DNA of 64,000 bases, from contig JAVXUO010001194.1 of the NCBI GenBank assembly GCA_033065855.1, positions 436,001 to 500,000 on the forward strand, in the 5' to 3' direction. Each line of letters begins with the position of its first letter. Positions within the stretch are counted from its first letter, which is position 1. Under the pieces are notes generated by a model. The model was not told where the DNA came from. It saw nothing but the letters and a program-made list of their open reading frames with translations, and made no database searches. Shown here piece after piece: positions 22,890 to 36,500 of the stretch. The stretch comes from Escallonia rubra (taxonomy: Eukaryota > Streptophyta > Magnoliopsida > Escalloniales > Escalloniaceae). The position numbers and the translations under genes are program-made.

Positions 22890-25800
22890 CTAACACTTCA
22901 ATCTCTGTCCAAACTCCCGCGGGCATATCAACACAGAGTCCAGGCACAAACCACCTTTCGTGTGCGTGCAATCGATCTGAGTCATCGAGAACTTGAGCTT
23001 CGTCGCGCTGTTCGAGTCCTCGACCGCGAAATCTCCGGCGTGACAGTGCAGCCACTTCCCTAGAGGTTCCTTCAAGTAGCGCTGTGAAGTGGCGTGCTGG
23101 CCATCTGATGTCCACAGTTGGAACCGGACGGGCTTAATGTCCCAGCCATGTGCGCCTTGCTGAGGATCAGGGTTAAAGCCGCGCCGGCCCGGTGACCTTT
23201 TTGTGGCTGATGATCTTCCCATTTGGAGCCTGAAGAAGAGGCTGTATGTGCCGGCCGGGAACTCGAATTCTAGCTCTCCATCGACTTCCAACCACCATAT
23301 TTGTTGCAGATATGCAATTGTCTGAAACCTACAGGCAAAATATGACATGTTGATCATCCATAATGGTCACTGGGTGACTAATATTTTATGCATTGGCGTG
23401 GGGTTTCTGTTTTTCGTTGCTTAGGTGGGGAAGTTATAACTTACACATGGCCAATAACATGTCTGGCGTTGCCAAACCATGGAATGTTGTTGCTTACAAG
23501 TTACAAGTTTATGAAATGTTTGGGAATGCAGCTAACAGCAAATTAACTATAAGGGACTTCTTTAGATGTTGATATGTGTCTCACATATTATTATATGGTA
23601 AAAGGCTAAAGGACTGGTTAATTATTCATTTTAGAACAAGCCAAGTGAGAGAGCGAATCGAAGCGCACCTAACAGAGCGGTTGTAACGGTGTTAGTAGCC
23701 TTTTCTTAGATGTAGGGGTGCGTCTATTAGTACAGTGTAATCTCTTTAATATTAGGTCAAGTCATCGTTGAGAGGTACAAGAGACGTAAATCTGGCTTGT
23801 GCATATTGCATTTAAAATTCTCTCAAGTTTGTGTTCTTGTGCTCGATTTCATCGTTTTTATTGTCTGTAGTTCGACTGTACGTGCTTATCAAAGGATGCT
23901 ATTTTGTTTCTGTTTTTCTTATTCGGTTGATATAGTTCATGTCACCAAGTGTTTTGACCTATGCAAAATGATCGACCTCTTCTGGAATATTTCCGCGAGG
24001 GAAATAAATTTTTTAAAAAGTTTTTTGGTAGAACGTTCGTCTTGAAAAGAAGCTAGCAAACATGGAAGTATGTTTGAGGAGCTAGCAAATACTTTTATAG
24101 AATATAGATAGATAGAAAAGAAGCTAAATGAGAGACTCCAGACAAAGACCTGACCATCTAGGTGATTGCTACTGTTCATATATATATATATATATATATG
24201 ACCCTAATGGAGCACACCGTACTTGATTTTCAAGGCAAGTTAATAGTAAGAAGAGGAAAGTAACATTAATGACCAGAAGGTAGGATTAATTAGTCTTAAT
24301 CTGTCTGCGGTCTTAGGTCCGAAAGTTAGCATTTTTTTTTCAAAGCATGCTTGTCTCTGGCTTTAGAAAAGAATTTTCCTTGTCCCAGATTTGAATAAGG
24401 AAAAAGGAAGTCTAAAACTACATATACTATATTGTGCTTGTTCACATGTTATTCGTCGCTAAAAGCACGTCAACAACCATATATAATATTTAACCTTTCA
24501 TCGCTAGCTAAATTGAAGTGTAGATATTGAGTAACTGATCATGATTTATGAAGCATTGATCATATCTTATGGATTTATTGAAGCACTATAAAGCATGGGC
24601 TCGAACATGGACTATAAGCATTCCTATGAAAGGAAGCAATTCAAGCGGTGATTCATGCACTACTCTTTTATCCTTCTTTTTTGGCTTGACAGTTTTACAG
24701 ACGAGTTTTCACAGTACTAAATCTACCTCTTCAGACTGGTCAAAGATATGTCATTCACGTCTAATCTAAAAAATTAACAAAGAATATAATTAAAAAGTGC
24801 ACGATACGAAATAGCTAGGATAAGAGAGGGGACCAAACTATACGATGCATATAAGTTAAGCTTGTTGGACCTTCCCATCGCAATTTCCTAACTTGACTTA
24901 GCTTGGCTCACCTCTGGTGTCTCTCTCTCTAGCAAGTTACATCAATGAATCATAATCTTTTGATCTTTTACTTGGATGGCAGGATTTGGTTTAACAATAA
25001 TCTCCTTCGGTTTTAAGTGCCACAAAAGTTAAAAAAACCTTTTTTTCTCAGCTAAAAAATCTCTTATTTGAGCAATAAATCATCAAATACAGCCTCTTGC
25101 AAGTTGGTTTCCACAGCTCCGGAAAAATAAATTTATAGTTCGCTATGGAAATTAAGCCCTCAATCTTATCACTATCTCCCCCCTTTTCTCGCAAAATCAT
25201 TTACACAACGAAATGGCAAGAAAACTCGTGCTCGTCCTATGATAAATCTTCAGTACAAGGGAGATATTAGTAGATATCGAATGAAAGTTCTATAACAAAT
25301 CTCTCTCACAAAATAAAGCTCCAAAAAGAAGAAATGTAAGAGGCCTAGAGGAGGAAAAAGAGAGCATAAGAAATCTAACCTGGATTCATCAGTTGAGATG
25401 TGATTCCAGTACCTCCGATCATCAATACCCGTTATTTTCAAGCCCTTCCAAGAGATTGAAACACAAAGCCCTCCTGTCCTCTTTTCCAACCAAACTTCCT
25501 GCATCCAAAAAGGAAAAACAGAAAACAACAAACCTGTCAGTAATTCATAGCCAAAGATGCTGAAACAGGCAAGTTACAAGGACAAAATATAGAGAGCTAG
25601 GCACCTTTGTACCACCACCGAAGCGAGTGGGACAACACAACCTAGCATATAAATCTTTTTTACTCTCACTGCTGTTGTCAAAGTCAAACAGCTTCTTCAC
25701 AAGAATCTGATGATTTTCAGGCAGCTTTGACTCCCACACGAAATCAGCCAATGAAGCCCGATAGAAAGCCTGATTCAAGCAAGCCCATCTACAGATCTCT

Positions 25801-25931
25801 GTTGGGTCCAAGCATGCCAAGACCAAAGCCACACAGCTCTCTGGTATGTCTTCTAGACCTGGCTTTGAAGGAGCTGTACCCTCATCAGCTCCAACACGAG
25901 CACAGCTAGCACCAGATAAACCAGCACCCAT
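22890..25931 (-). CDS. PP2-A13: F-box/PP2 lectin-domain protein (PP2-A13 type)
   Basis: Predicted SCF ubiquitin-ligase subunit with a phloem-protein-2 (Nictaba-like) domain, a fold that can bind glycans. Three exons, read right to left: 25605-25931, 25380-25498 and 22890-23328. Introns are GT-AG and phases agree, giving 294 aa, close to the family's usual 290. The F-box lies at about residues 25-70 ([20 protein letters not shown], then FVWESKLP). The PP2 domain runs from about residue 110 to the end, with [37 protein letters not shown] and [18 protein letters not shown]. The N-terminus [10 protein letters not shown] fits the N-myristoylation consensus (Gly2, Ser6) with a nearby Cys, so membrane attachment is possible (inference). 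Looks intact. Subfamily numbering within PP2-A11 to A15 is less certain. Confidence 0.9.
24178..24199. repeat. TA microsatellite in a PP2 F-box intron
   Basis: About 11 TA units in the 2.05 kb intron 23329-25379. Confidence 0.85.
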
Positions 25932-28900
25932 ATACGGAGACCAAGACTATACTGGGGAGTTTTCAGAGGAGATGATCATCAATATTGCTACTTCTCGTTA
26001 GAAGAAGTTGGAATGGCATCAACTCAACATATATGAGGGGAGCTCTTTTCTTCTTCACAGGAGAGAGGAAGGTGAAGGGAGAAATGGACGCTTTTTGGGT
26101 GCTTTTTAGTAGTCATGAGAGTTGTAGCCTGTAGGTTACGCCGCGGGCATGTTGAATTATGTGTACCACCCCCTTTTTAATTAAATTAACCGAGGGTTCT
26201 GTCTGTCTGGACAATCTTGATATAGTAACTGAAATGACCAAGACACCCCACGCATGTGTACAGTCTAATTTTACGGAAACTTTTTATTTTCATACTTTAT
26301 ATACTTTTTCAATGGCGTTCTTATGACTACAAATGTATTGATAACGTCTGATGTTGACTTTCAGCATATTAGATGGTGAAAATAGTATCTCTATCATCAT
26401 AAGAGGTAGCAAGACAGCGGTTGGAAGAGCAAGAGGACTGATGAGAAGGATGAATGCGGCGACAGAGGTATCAAGATCGATGACATGGGTTGACGCGTGT
26501 CTAATCGTGTTACGTCCGTTGAGAACACTGCGACGATGATGTGCAGCATTAAAAGGAAGAAGATATTAAGAGAACTTAAGAGAAAAGTTATCGAGAAACT
26601 ATAAACCTCTCGATCTGCGTGAAATGAAAGTTATGTCTATGTAGCATATTCGTTGCGGGTTAAAGTAAAGAATCCAAGAGTTCGTAAATATGAACCCATC
26701 AATCGGAGCAAGTCAAAGAATAGCGGTACCCTCTCATTGAGGGTGCCCAGCACCTTCGAGATATTTGTATGATTCCTCGCTTTCGCATGCCTTTGTCTAA
26801 TCATGTAAATATCTCAAATTATTCGAACAAGTTGAGTGGTGGCGGCACTGTGTGCGATACTACGAATGCCACTGTTCAAGACTCATCATTTCCTTTTACA
26901 ACAAAAATCAGAATCCGCACATATTCTCTCACAAGCAACATGCAGTTAACGTGGAATTACCTTTATTTGACTAAAATATGCATGAAAACTGTCGTAATCA
27001 CTGGCCTCGGATCCGTGACATTCCCCGAGCTTGGTTTATTTTCCATGAGTAGTGCTTGCCCGGCTTAAGTAGCCGACCTCGTATCGCGCTGTAATCAGCA
27101 ATACGTACCATCGGCTCGGATGGTCATTATAGTAGACGCTGTAATTTTCATCCCTTGATACCGTAATCCGCATCTTTGTTTGTTATTGTTAAAATTAAAA
27201 TGTTAGTATTTATCTACAAAATTACATTCTTTCGGAAGATTACTATAGAAACTGCCCTCTTGTTGCTATTTAGTTGTCCCCTTCGTTTCGCATACTATAT
27301 GTAATGATTCATTCATTTAATCAAACATTTATTTTCGGTTGAATATTGCGTCGAATTTTCTAAGGTCCATTCTAATTAGGGACCATCAAATTTAAGGGTT
27401 TGAGTAAATATATGGTCCTAGCATTCAAGATTGGGAGAACAGTGCCAACAAAACTTTCAGAGAGGGGAATTGAAAGCCACCCCATGCGCCTGAAAAGGAA
27501 AATGCCTAGTGGTTCTGCCATTATAATGCAGACATCCATAATTTGGCTCCCTAAAGGCTACAAGACACACAACCAAACGTGGTCCTTTATTTCCTTTTTT
27601 GTTTTCTCTTGCCTTCTTTCCATGGAGTTGGATGATTAAAGTTGTTTTTCAAATTTTGGACCAGTGGGGTTGATTAAACAAATCAGGTATTAATTCAGTT
27701 TGGCAGTATAGTACTAAAGAGCTGCAGAGTTGTGGATTTTTTTTCATTTTATATATACACCACTTCTCATCGATCATCACTGTTAATGTTATTGTATTAT
27801 TATTAGGTTTCAGAAATTGTCACCAATTTATTCCCATGTTCATATTTGACACTGGATAAGTTGATATGAGTCTGCAAAAGTGTACGGACCACTCATTCTG
27901 TTCATACATATCCTGCAACGTCAGATTCACACACACACACACATGTAAAGGAAAATGCCATCTCATACTTCTGTATGCAGCTTCCATATACTTTATTGTT
28001 GCTAAAAATGTATAAGGTTTGTAGATTCTGATATGGAAAAAATGCATTACCACTCTTAGCATGAAACTTGTCATGCGGAAGCCGTAATATGGTTGTGATT
28101 GTTAAAATTTGATGTTCAATCCAATAGTGTGTTTAAGAGTTGGAGAAACCCACCGAGTATAAGGACCAATTACAAACCTCATGTATAGTCGATGTATGAC
28201 TTGAGAGTGACCAATTCTATTTGAATTAATACCTAATCCAGCTCACTTCCTTTCGCCTAATCTAATGAGTATTTTTGCTCATCAAGGCTCCCCTCTCAGG
28301 ATACTTATCAAGTGATTATCTCCCAAAGGCAAATGTAGCCTCTTATCTGTATAAATATGCACATAAGGTACACTATAAGCCCTAGTACTCATCGATTGGG
28401 CTCTCATCTCTCATATACTGACTTAGGTATCGAAGATTTCCCACTAGATGTAGGCATAAGATTTCACTGTCCTAAAGACTTTATTCGTCCCGCAATGGTG
28501 CTAACGGTCTTGACGAAAGTCTCCCAGGATACAACGGTAGTAACGTCTAGAAATAAAAGCACTCTAAAGTTTCAGACTCGACGAACCAAAACAATGCAGA
28601 ACTCTTTCTTTCGGAGACACAGGAAAAATTGGCAGAATTTTGGGAGAGGAAAAAATTTCAGTCGGGAAAAGAAAATAAATAAATAAAATTTATTTATTTG
28701 AAATATTTTTGTCCCAAAAGAATAAAACTTGATAAGCCTAAGCCCAAGCCACAGACCGGGACAGACGGGCAAGGCGCGCGTGTTGTGGACCTTGGTTCAA
28801 CTTAGGTCTTCCTTCCTTACAAAACTTGGGTACCCCCCAAGGGGCCCAACCCTCAACTCAAGACTAATCCTTATAAGGAGGTAACATTAACTTTATTTCT

Positions 28901-30300
28901 TCAATGTGATATACTCTTTTCCCTTCAAGTTAAACTACTAATTTCAACTTCAATTTTCTCATTCACTCCTATTTGTTTTAAACTTGTGAATATACTATGA
29001 TCATCTACTCTAATAGATGAACATAAATCAATTTGTTCCTAACCAAATTATGGTGTAAAACCCATTTAAAAATTGAGTCAAAAAGCACACTTTTTTTTAG
29101 AGGATGGTTATACGGTATATTGGAGAGTCATGGAAGTGTCATTACCACATACAAGCCCTAAGGCCATATCCGCTAAACCCTGTACTTCTAAATTATGAAT
29201 GTAATCTCTAATTGTCCAAAAAAGAAAAGATCAAGAACCCATGGACAACCTATGAAAATGTCTGTCATTATATGTCCGACCTTACTTCTAAATTGCAATC
29301 GTAGACTTATTCGGGAAAAATTTACTGATCGTATCAGTATCTCGTACTATCAGCGGAATTTGATTCTGGTCCTAATATCTTTTAGGGTCCTACAAGAACA
29401 TGCCCCTTTTCATATGTGGACGAGCCACCAAAATTATTTAAGTGGGAGAAATCAAACAGAGAAGAAGGCAAAATATGAAGAAGGTCTGCATGTATATATT
29501 TTCTGTAAGCATCGGACACATGAATCACATGCACTTAGTAGCATGTGCTCAGCTAATTATTTAGGCCTTTACAGCTATCAAGAAAGCGTTTTATATGATT
29601 AGCTTAATAATGGAAGAGGCTTATCAGTATTTTTTTTATATGGGAGAAGAAAGCCATGAAAGAGAGAAGCCTAAAATCTACTTGTGGATCTACCAAATAT
29701 CTGTCTCATTTGACTTTAATGACATTTTTGGGATAAATAAGTACGTGAGAGAATAAATATAACATAAGTTTTCCTTTTTTATATTTGCCATCTGCATCAC
29801 ATTGACATTAATCCAACTCTAAATATATGAGAAGCTTCTTAAACTAAATCCCCCAACCTATGGTGTGGTCCAAAAAAATGGATCGCTTGACACGACGCGA
29901 CGCGTGAAGACTTTACTGGCCAAGAAGAACTACGATCTTTTACAATAGAGTACTTCTCCTATTATAGATAGATTAAATGCGTTAAATGTGCTCTACCGAC
30001 AAAAAATTATCACAATAACGATGACATACTTTTTTAGTGGCAATCTTTTGCAACTAAAACTACTATACTGCGGCGAAGAAGGATCCTTTTCCCAAGACGT
30101 AAAACGTAAGGGCTTCAATAGCATTCAAAATTCTTGTTATTAATATCTTGCCAGCCCCAAATTTATAGTGAATGCACTAGAAGAAATTTATCCCATGTAT
30201 ATAGTGCTCAGCTTTAATTTTCCCAGATTCAACCAAATATGAACCTGACTCCACCTCCAGTCACTTGACAATTATAAGAAGGTTTTTAGATGCCTGTAAT
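25932..30300. other. Intergenic region, no gene recognised
   Basis: The first about 200 bp should hold the leader and promoter of the PP2 F-box gene. Small open frames at 26.4, 26.8, 27.4, 29.2 and 30.4 kb show no known domain and are not called. A probable LTR remnant lies at 28.34-28.86 kb. An AC microsatellite lies at about 27.93 kb. Confidence 0.5.
28340..28860 (+). mobile_element. Possible LTR remnant
   Basis: A TATAAATATG box at about 28.35 kb is followed some 70 bp later by ATACTGACTTAGGTATCG. That phrase resembles the start of R/U5 in many plant Gypsy-type LTRs. A GC-rich stretch with AGCCCAAGCC follows. No internal region or paired LTR was seen, so it would be an old fragment or solo LTR. 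Edges unknown. Confidence 0.3.
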
Positions 30301-30563
30301 CACAATGCAAGAGCCTACTAAGTACTTTCTTGTAGAAAGAACCCCCTGTTATATACTGAACTTAAGGTCTACCGAAGTTTTAAAATGAAATCAAGAGAGT
30401 CCTGCCCGAGTAAGCACGACTCAAATCCTTTACAAAGAGAGTCATTTGTAAAATTAAACGAACATCTATGCCACCTTATAGTATATAGAGAGACCAGAAC
30501 ATATAAACACTTTAGAGCCAGTTGCCATGATCTTCGGATGGACAGCTTCCGTATATCAGCAAC

Positions 30564-33500
30564 TTAGACCTCCCCTTGGCAGACAGGGCAGAGCTGAAAA
30601 AGAGAGAGAGATGTTTCAGGTAGGAAAGACATATCCAAAAGGAAAAAAACTTAAAGAGTTTCACTCCCCAAAACAAGAAGCTTTAAAGAGAGAGAGAATT
30701 TGGATACGAATGTTAGCAGATAAAAATCTTAGCAATTTATATACACAGTATTAACAGCTTTTTAGTTTAAAACTTATTTTTGCCTTTGCGGGGTTGGGGG
30801 TGCTCTTGTTAGATGTATAGAGTAGTAAACCCATGATGTACCGAGAAACTATTCTCAACTCTAAAAAATGATGAATTATTGAGTGGTAAAAAGATGGTTA
30901 CAACTCTAGGTGGGCGTTGAAAAGGTATTGTAATTCTCAGAAGAGAAACTACAGAAATAGACTGTTATTGAGGACCTGAGAAATAGTCTCCAGTAGTTTC
31001 AAATATATCTTACCATAATGACTGATCATAAAACTATCCACTTATATTCAAGAAGAAAGAAAGAATATAACTAACGCTTCAATTTTTCCTGACTCAACAC
31101 AAAAACCAACATATAGAGTATAGTAACAGAGTTTAAGAAAAAAAAACGGTACCAAGCCAAGAGTAGAAAGCTGTAAACGTGTTTACTAGTGAAAAAAATG
31201 TGACCACTCTGTAGCTACTATTACTCCCAAAGACAAGTGGAGAGGTACTTGTCATTTGAACAGCATATCACAAACCTTTTTGACCTTCAACCAACGATTT
31301 ATGCATTCCGAATGATACTGGTGTGAGCAAGGCAAAGTTGTCAACCTTTCCCCACTGCTGTATGGCTCGCAACATACCACACACCTGGATAACATAAAAG
31401 TCAGAAGCAGCAGCAGTGATCATACCATGACCCTTCTTTTCTAGTTAGGGGATTCCTCAAACCATGCAACACCTATTGTTTTAGGAACAATGCAGCTATC
31501 ACTTTTTTAAGCTATTCAGGTATAGTGTAAACTCTCAAATAACTAGAACTTGGGACTGACAGAAGAAAATTCTCTATACCTACGAATCCTACGATAATAG
31601 ATAGGAATAATATGACTTATCCCCGAGCTTGGGGGTACTTAAAAGTCAAAGACTCTGTTTTGTCAAAATGCACACTCGTATACAAAACTTAGAAAAAGTA
31701 CCGTTAGGGTTCCGTCTCAATATTCACGGTTTTAGCGTCGTGGCAATTTCGTACTTCTCTGAGGACAACACTGCCCTTTATTTTGATTTTCTACGAATCC
31801 GTTGATTTTGCAGCCTCCCGCTGCCCACCACTAGCCCCCTACCACCACCGTGCATCAGCAGTCCCCAACCACCGCCGCTCACCACTGTCCCGCATCAAAT
31901 CCACAACCTACCACCCTGAGCATCACCTAACACAACCTACCACCACCGTCCCGCTTTAGCTCTACAACCACATCAAACTTGAACTGAATCAAAACCCATC
32001 AACCGGGAGGCCATGGCAAGGCTGCAGTAGGCGAAGAAAACAAAGACATTGTGGAGTATGAAACTGTGAAGTTTTGGTGGGTTTACAATTGGGGTTTTGG
32101 ATATTTCTGGGATTATTAGATACAGTAATTGGCTGGAGATAAAAGGCGGGTCTATTCAGGTTGCTGTTGTTACCATTTGGCCCTGCACAGATCTAGTTGG
32201 GGAGTGTGTGTGCAGATCCATTGTGTGATTACTTGGATCTAAGTATGATGGTGAAGAATATAAGTGGTGGATAGTGGTGGCGTATTTGTATAAATGCTTG
32301 TCTAGAGGTACATGGGATTGAGCTTGATTTCGGGTTGGAGGGTAGTGGTGGTGGATCAATAGCGACTTTGTGGGCTGTGACAGAGGTGTTTGGACTTATG
32401 GTGGTGGTTGTGGGGCGACAAAAGAAGGGGGAAGAGGAGGGGAGGGAGATAGAGAATATCTGGAGGGGCAGTATAGTCTTTTTATTCAAACAAAAAAACT
32501 GTCTGCTTTCTGTTTGGTCAAAGGATGCGAGTAATATTATGCCAGAACTGAGTCTTTTTTTACGATTACCCCCAAACTAAGGGATATAAGTGATAGTATC
32601 CCTAAAATCAGCCATCTTATGCTGATAATCAAGTATTAGACTCATCACTAATGTCAACTCAACTTGGTTGAGCTTACTCGACCAGTGACTCGGAGGACTT
32701 TTCCAGGTCTGATAGTACTGAAACAATGAATCAACATGATAAAGTCAAGCCTAAAAAACTGCCACAATAGAGATCGAGTGTTGTTGTAAACCGACTTCTG
32801 GCCAAATTTATCATTCCATGTCCAAGATCATAAATATAAACTTTACAGCATTACAAAAGACCATGAGTACTAGCATAGCGCCATTTCAGCAGACTGACTG
32901 ACACAAAAAGTACCAATTAGTTTTTTCCATTTTCTACTTTGTGGCAACCAATCAGCTATGAAAAGGAGCAGATACTTTAGCGCTGTCAAAACACGGGATC
33001 GAGCCATTAATTTTGCTAAGGTGTGCGCCTACAAATGTGTTAGAGGGATCCCCATGTCCCCAAAATTAAACGTGGATCGATTTTGAACTCTATAGCTACT
33101 TAACAAAAGGATTCTGGTCAAGTGCATTGCACTAAGTCAATGGTTAGATTTGAATCTCAGCCATGCCATCTGACCATGTTTAGAGTAACAGATCCATAAG
33201 TTGTAGCTTTAGTGGCTGCATGCACTGATTACTTTGTAATTATCACCAATCTGACTGATAGCATGATCCCCAAGAAATGGCTACTGTGTGCTTAAAAAGA
33301 CTTACTAAAGAAGAATCAAATTTAGATATTTGTAGCCTGTCCAAGTAAGGAACCATGGCATGTTTGATAAGTCACCCTTACTTCCACTCTCCAGAATCGT
33401 ACATAAAATCAGTGGCCAAAAATTACAGTTATGACTATTCTGATTTGCAGATTTGGATAAATCTCTTAAGGTACTTATAATTTGTGCATTATTGAGTAGT

Positions 33501-36500
33501 TCGTGGCCAGTCCCAGAAATTGTGCATCCTAGGTCACTACCAAGTCTCAATTGCTATCCCTTCCCGCCTGACAGTGGGTGATATCAAGTTAGGGATGAAA
33601 GGTACTTAAGGTTACCAACATAGGAGAACATACAACATCATCTTTAACATAATTAAAGAACCAAGCCTCAAGTAAGTAAGATGCATATGTGTGTCTTGCC
33701 CCTAAAGGGTAGGAGGCTTTATGTGTGCTTTACCAGAACTCAAAGTACATATCTACATGTTGTAAGACATAATATATTCAATAAGTTGTGCTTACTGTTC
33801 TTTTTTCAATTTCTTTGAAAAAAACCCTGGTTTGTACTTGAAAGTCGGTAACTGTGAAATGAGCTCTTCTGGAAGGCCTTTGCTCTCAACTCCAACAGTT
33901 TCCCCTAGTGATCGTAATTCCTATCATAAGAAAAGAGCACGAAATTACATCATTGATATAACTGCAAATAGCTCAACAGCCCCAAAATAACCTGAATCTC
34001 GGGGAAATTGAGGACTCCAAAGAAGTTGGCAAAGAAATTTTTTACTGTTTCATAACATATGTGCAGGCTGAAGCTCTAAGTTTGATATCAGAAAATGCCA
34101 AATTCCGAAGTGGATCCATTCAGGACGACAGATATTCAGACTAAAATAAAAAACGCGGATAGGGCCACCAATTATCAAAAACGAATCCAGTAGCTGTAGA
34201 AAAATAGAAATGAAATCATTTGTTGGTATCCTTGAGGCTCACCATATGCTCATCTTAGTTCAGTCACCATGATTAGTTTCATTTGTCTGGCCTAACATAC
34301 AAATTATCAGGCTGAAATAAATAAGCAAACAATTTCATTTTCTAAGATCCTATAAATAGTAGTAGAAAGTGTAAAACTTGGGTGCATAACCAAAAAATAC
34401 TAATAAATGAGGTCCCAATGTTAAAACTTACGAAAAGACACAAAAGGAATGCCTTCAGAATCAGTAAACCAACCTCATAAGTCATGTTATCAGGATTGAC
34501 ATTATCTTGTGTAACAGCTTGACTCGTAGCCTGCACTACCTTACAGAAAAAGGTTTATATGAATTATAATTCAGGATGCTGCAAAGTGCTAAGGAGTTGG
34601 ATATGTACCGTAGCAGGAGCTTCTGTAGCGCTCCGTTCTGTGTTCCCTGCATAAAAGGTAACAATGAGGTCAATTTCATTACAAGAGATTTAGATGACCA
34701 CCCATGTAGCAACAAAGTTATGTAAATATGCTCGGTATTCAGATACTCAAAATATGTAGGAAACTAAGATTTGATTGGTTAAAGAGGCTAGTGACAGGCG
34801 CTTGCACGCATGTGTATCTATGTCCATGCAGGTTTGAAGGAGTTTTGCACGACTGTAAGTCTCTATTTATGTACCTGAAGAAACAGTCCACTGGAAAAAC
34901 AAGCATTCACATTTCTTGGTGAATAGAATTTTGCTGCTGACCAGGTAGCAGCCTCACGCTGCTACCCCCCCACGTGGCAGCCTGGTAGTGGTCCACCTGT
35001 CCGCCGTAATCTTTCCACGCAAATAGGAACTTTGCTGCCGTTAATGGAGAGTTGCCGTCAACACGGCTGGTTCCTAAAATCTTGGCTGATTTTAGGGATG
35101 TGATTCTGTTAATGATAAACAGAATATTGCTCTTAACGAGCAGAAGTTTTGGCACGTCACTCTCTCTCTCTCTCTCTCTCCAGCTTTGATCTCTTTTCCT
35201 TTGTCCTCTCTCCTCGAGGATCTGCCTGCATGAGCATGAGGCAATAACCATCTCTAGGTTATTACCTTGGCCATGGGGAAACAACTGTGCAGCTTATACA
35301 GATGTACCCAACGTGTGTCTAAACATAAGTTCAAAATCATGACAACATGTATATTCTTGAGAGGGATGAATACGTTGCTCACAAAGGCAGATTCATGAGC
35401 CGGATTTTTGTTAGGATACTCTAGCTTTACCTCCAGTAATAGTTTACGTTAGGTGAAGTGGCTGTAATCTGTTCTCTATTCTTGAGCGTACATGATATCG
35501 GTATAACTTCTGGGGGCTTCCTTCGTAATGCTGTGCCAAGATGAGTTACGTGTAAACTGCATTCTTTGAATAAATGTGTGGGTAATAGTTTACTTTGGCT
35601 AAAGTGGTTGTAGTCTGTCCTCCATTGTTGAGCGTATATGATATGGGTTTTCATTACTGGGGCCTTCCTTCTTAATGCACGACAAGATGAGTCAAGTTTT
35701 CATATGACATAATCTAATGCCAAGGAGTTGGACCCCCTCCTCCAACCTAATCTGGATATTGGTTTATAAAAGAAGGGTGATTTCCAGTGGTGAATGCAAT
35801 TTATGAGAAGATCATTGCTCCACAACGGAATATCAACTGCTTTTGTCCGGGTTATTATGCTAATTGACTGGCGTGTCAATATAGATATGGATGCAGATGA
35901 TCTTCATTATTATATCAGAGAGACAGATAAATATTGAGAGAGGGATAAGAGTTATAAAACAATCAAAATTTTCAGTATAAGTTCAGATGATTTATTTGCA
36001 TGGCCTTGCTCAATTATATAAGTTCCATTTCATGATATCATGTTTAAGAACCACGAGGCATCTCCAATGGTTTGGGCTTCCTTCAATTGCTTTAGTTATG
36101 CAAGAGTTAAATATTGATTCAAAGAATTAGCTGCTTGTTAAGGAGTACTCACGACAGGATGTACGGTGGCAAGTGGGTGCTATTAGAAATCTTGAAATTG
36201 ATCTGATTGGCTCTTAATTAAGCTCGGCGATTTTCGAATCTCATTGCTTTCCGTTGCAAAATGAATGTTCATGGCTCGTGTTTGCAAAAGAACACATGAG
36301 AAGGAACAATGGACATGAAAAGCCCAACCAAAAGCAACATTATCTCAACTTAGAAAATGAGAAAGCAGAACAACAACCTTTTTGCAGGATAAAAAACCAA
36401 TGCAGCTCTAAATGATCTAAACCAATACTGCTATAAGCACTAATGAATTTAGTTCTTTTCAAAGTCTATGAAGGAGTAAAACCTGAAATAATAACATAAA

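Noticed and set aside
31249-31275. Read-through end of the RING exon as the true C-terminus
   Set aside because: It lacks the last Cys pair. The separate exon at 30564-30593 restores the family ending.
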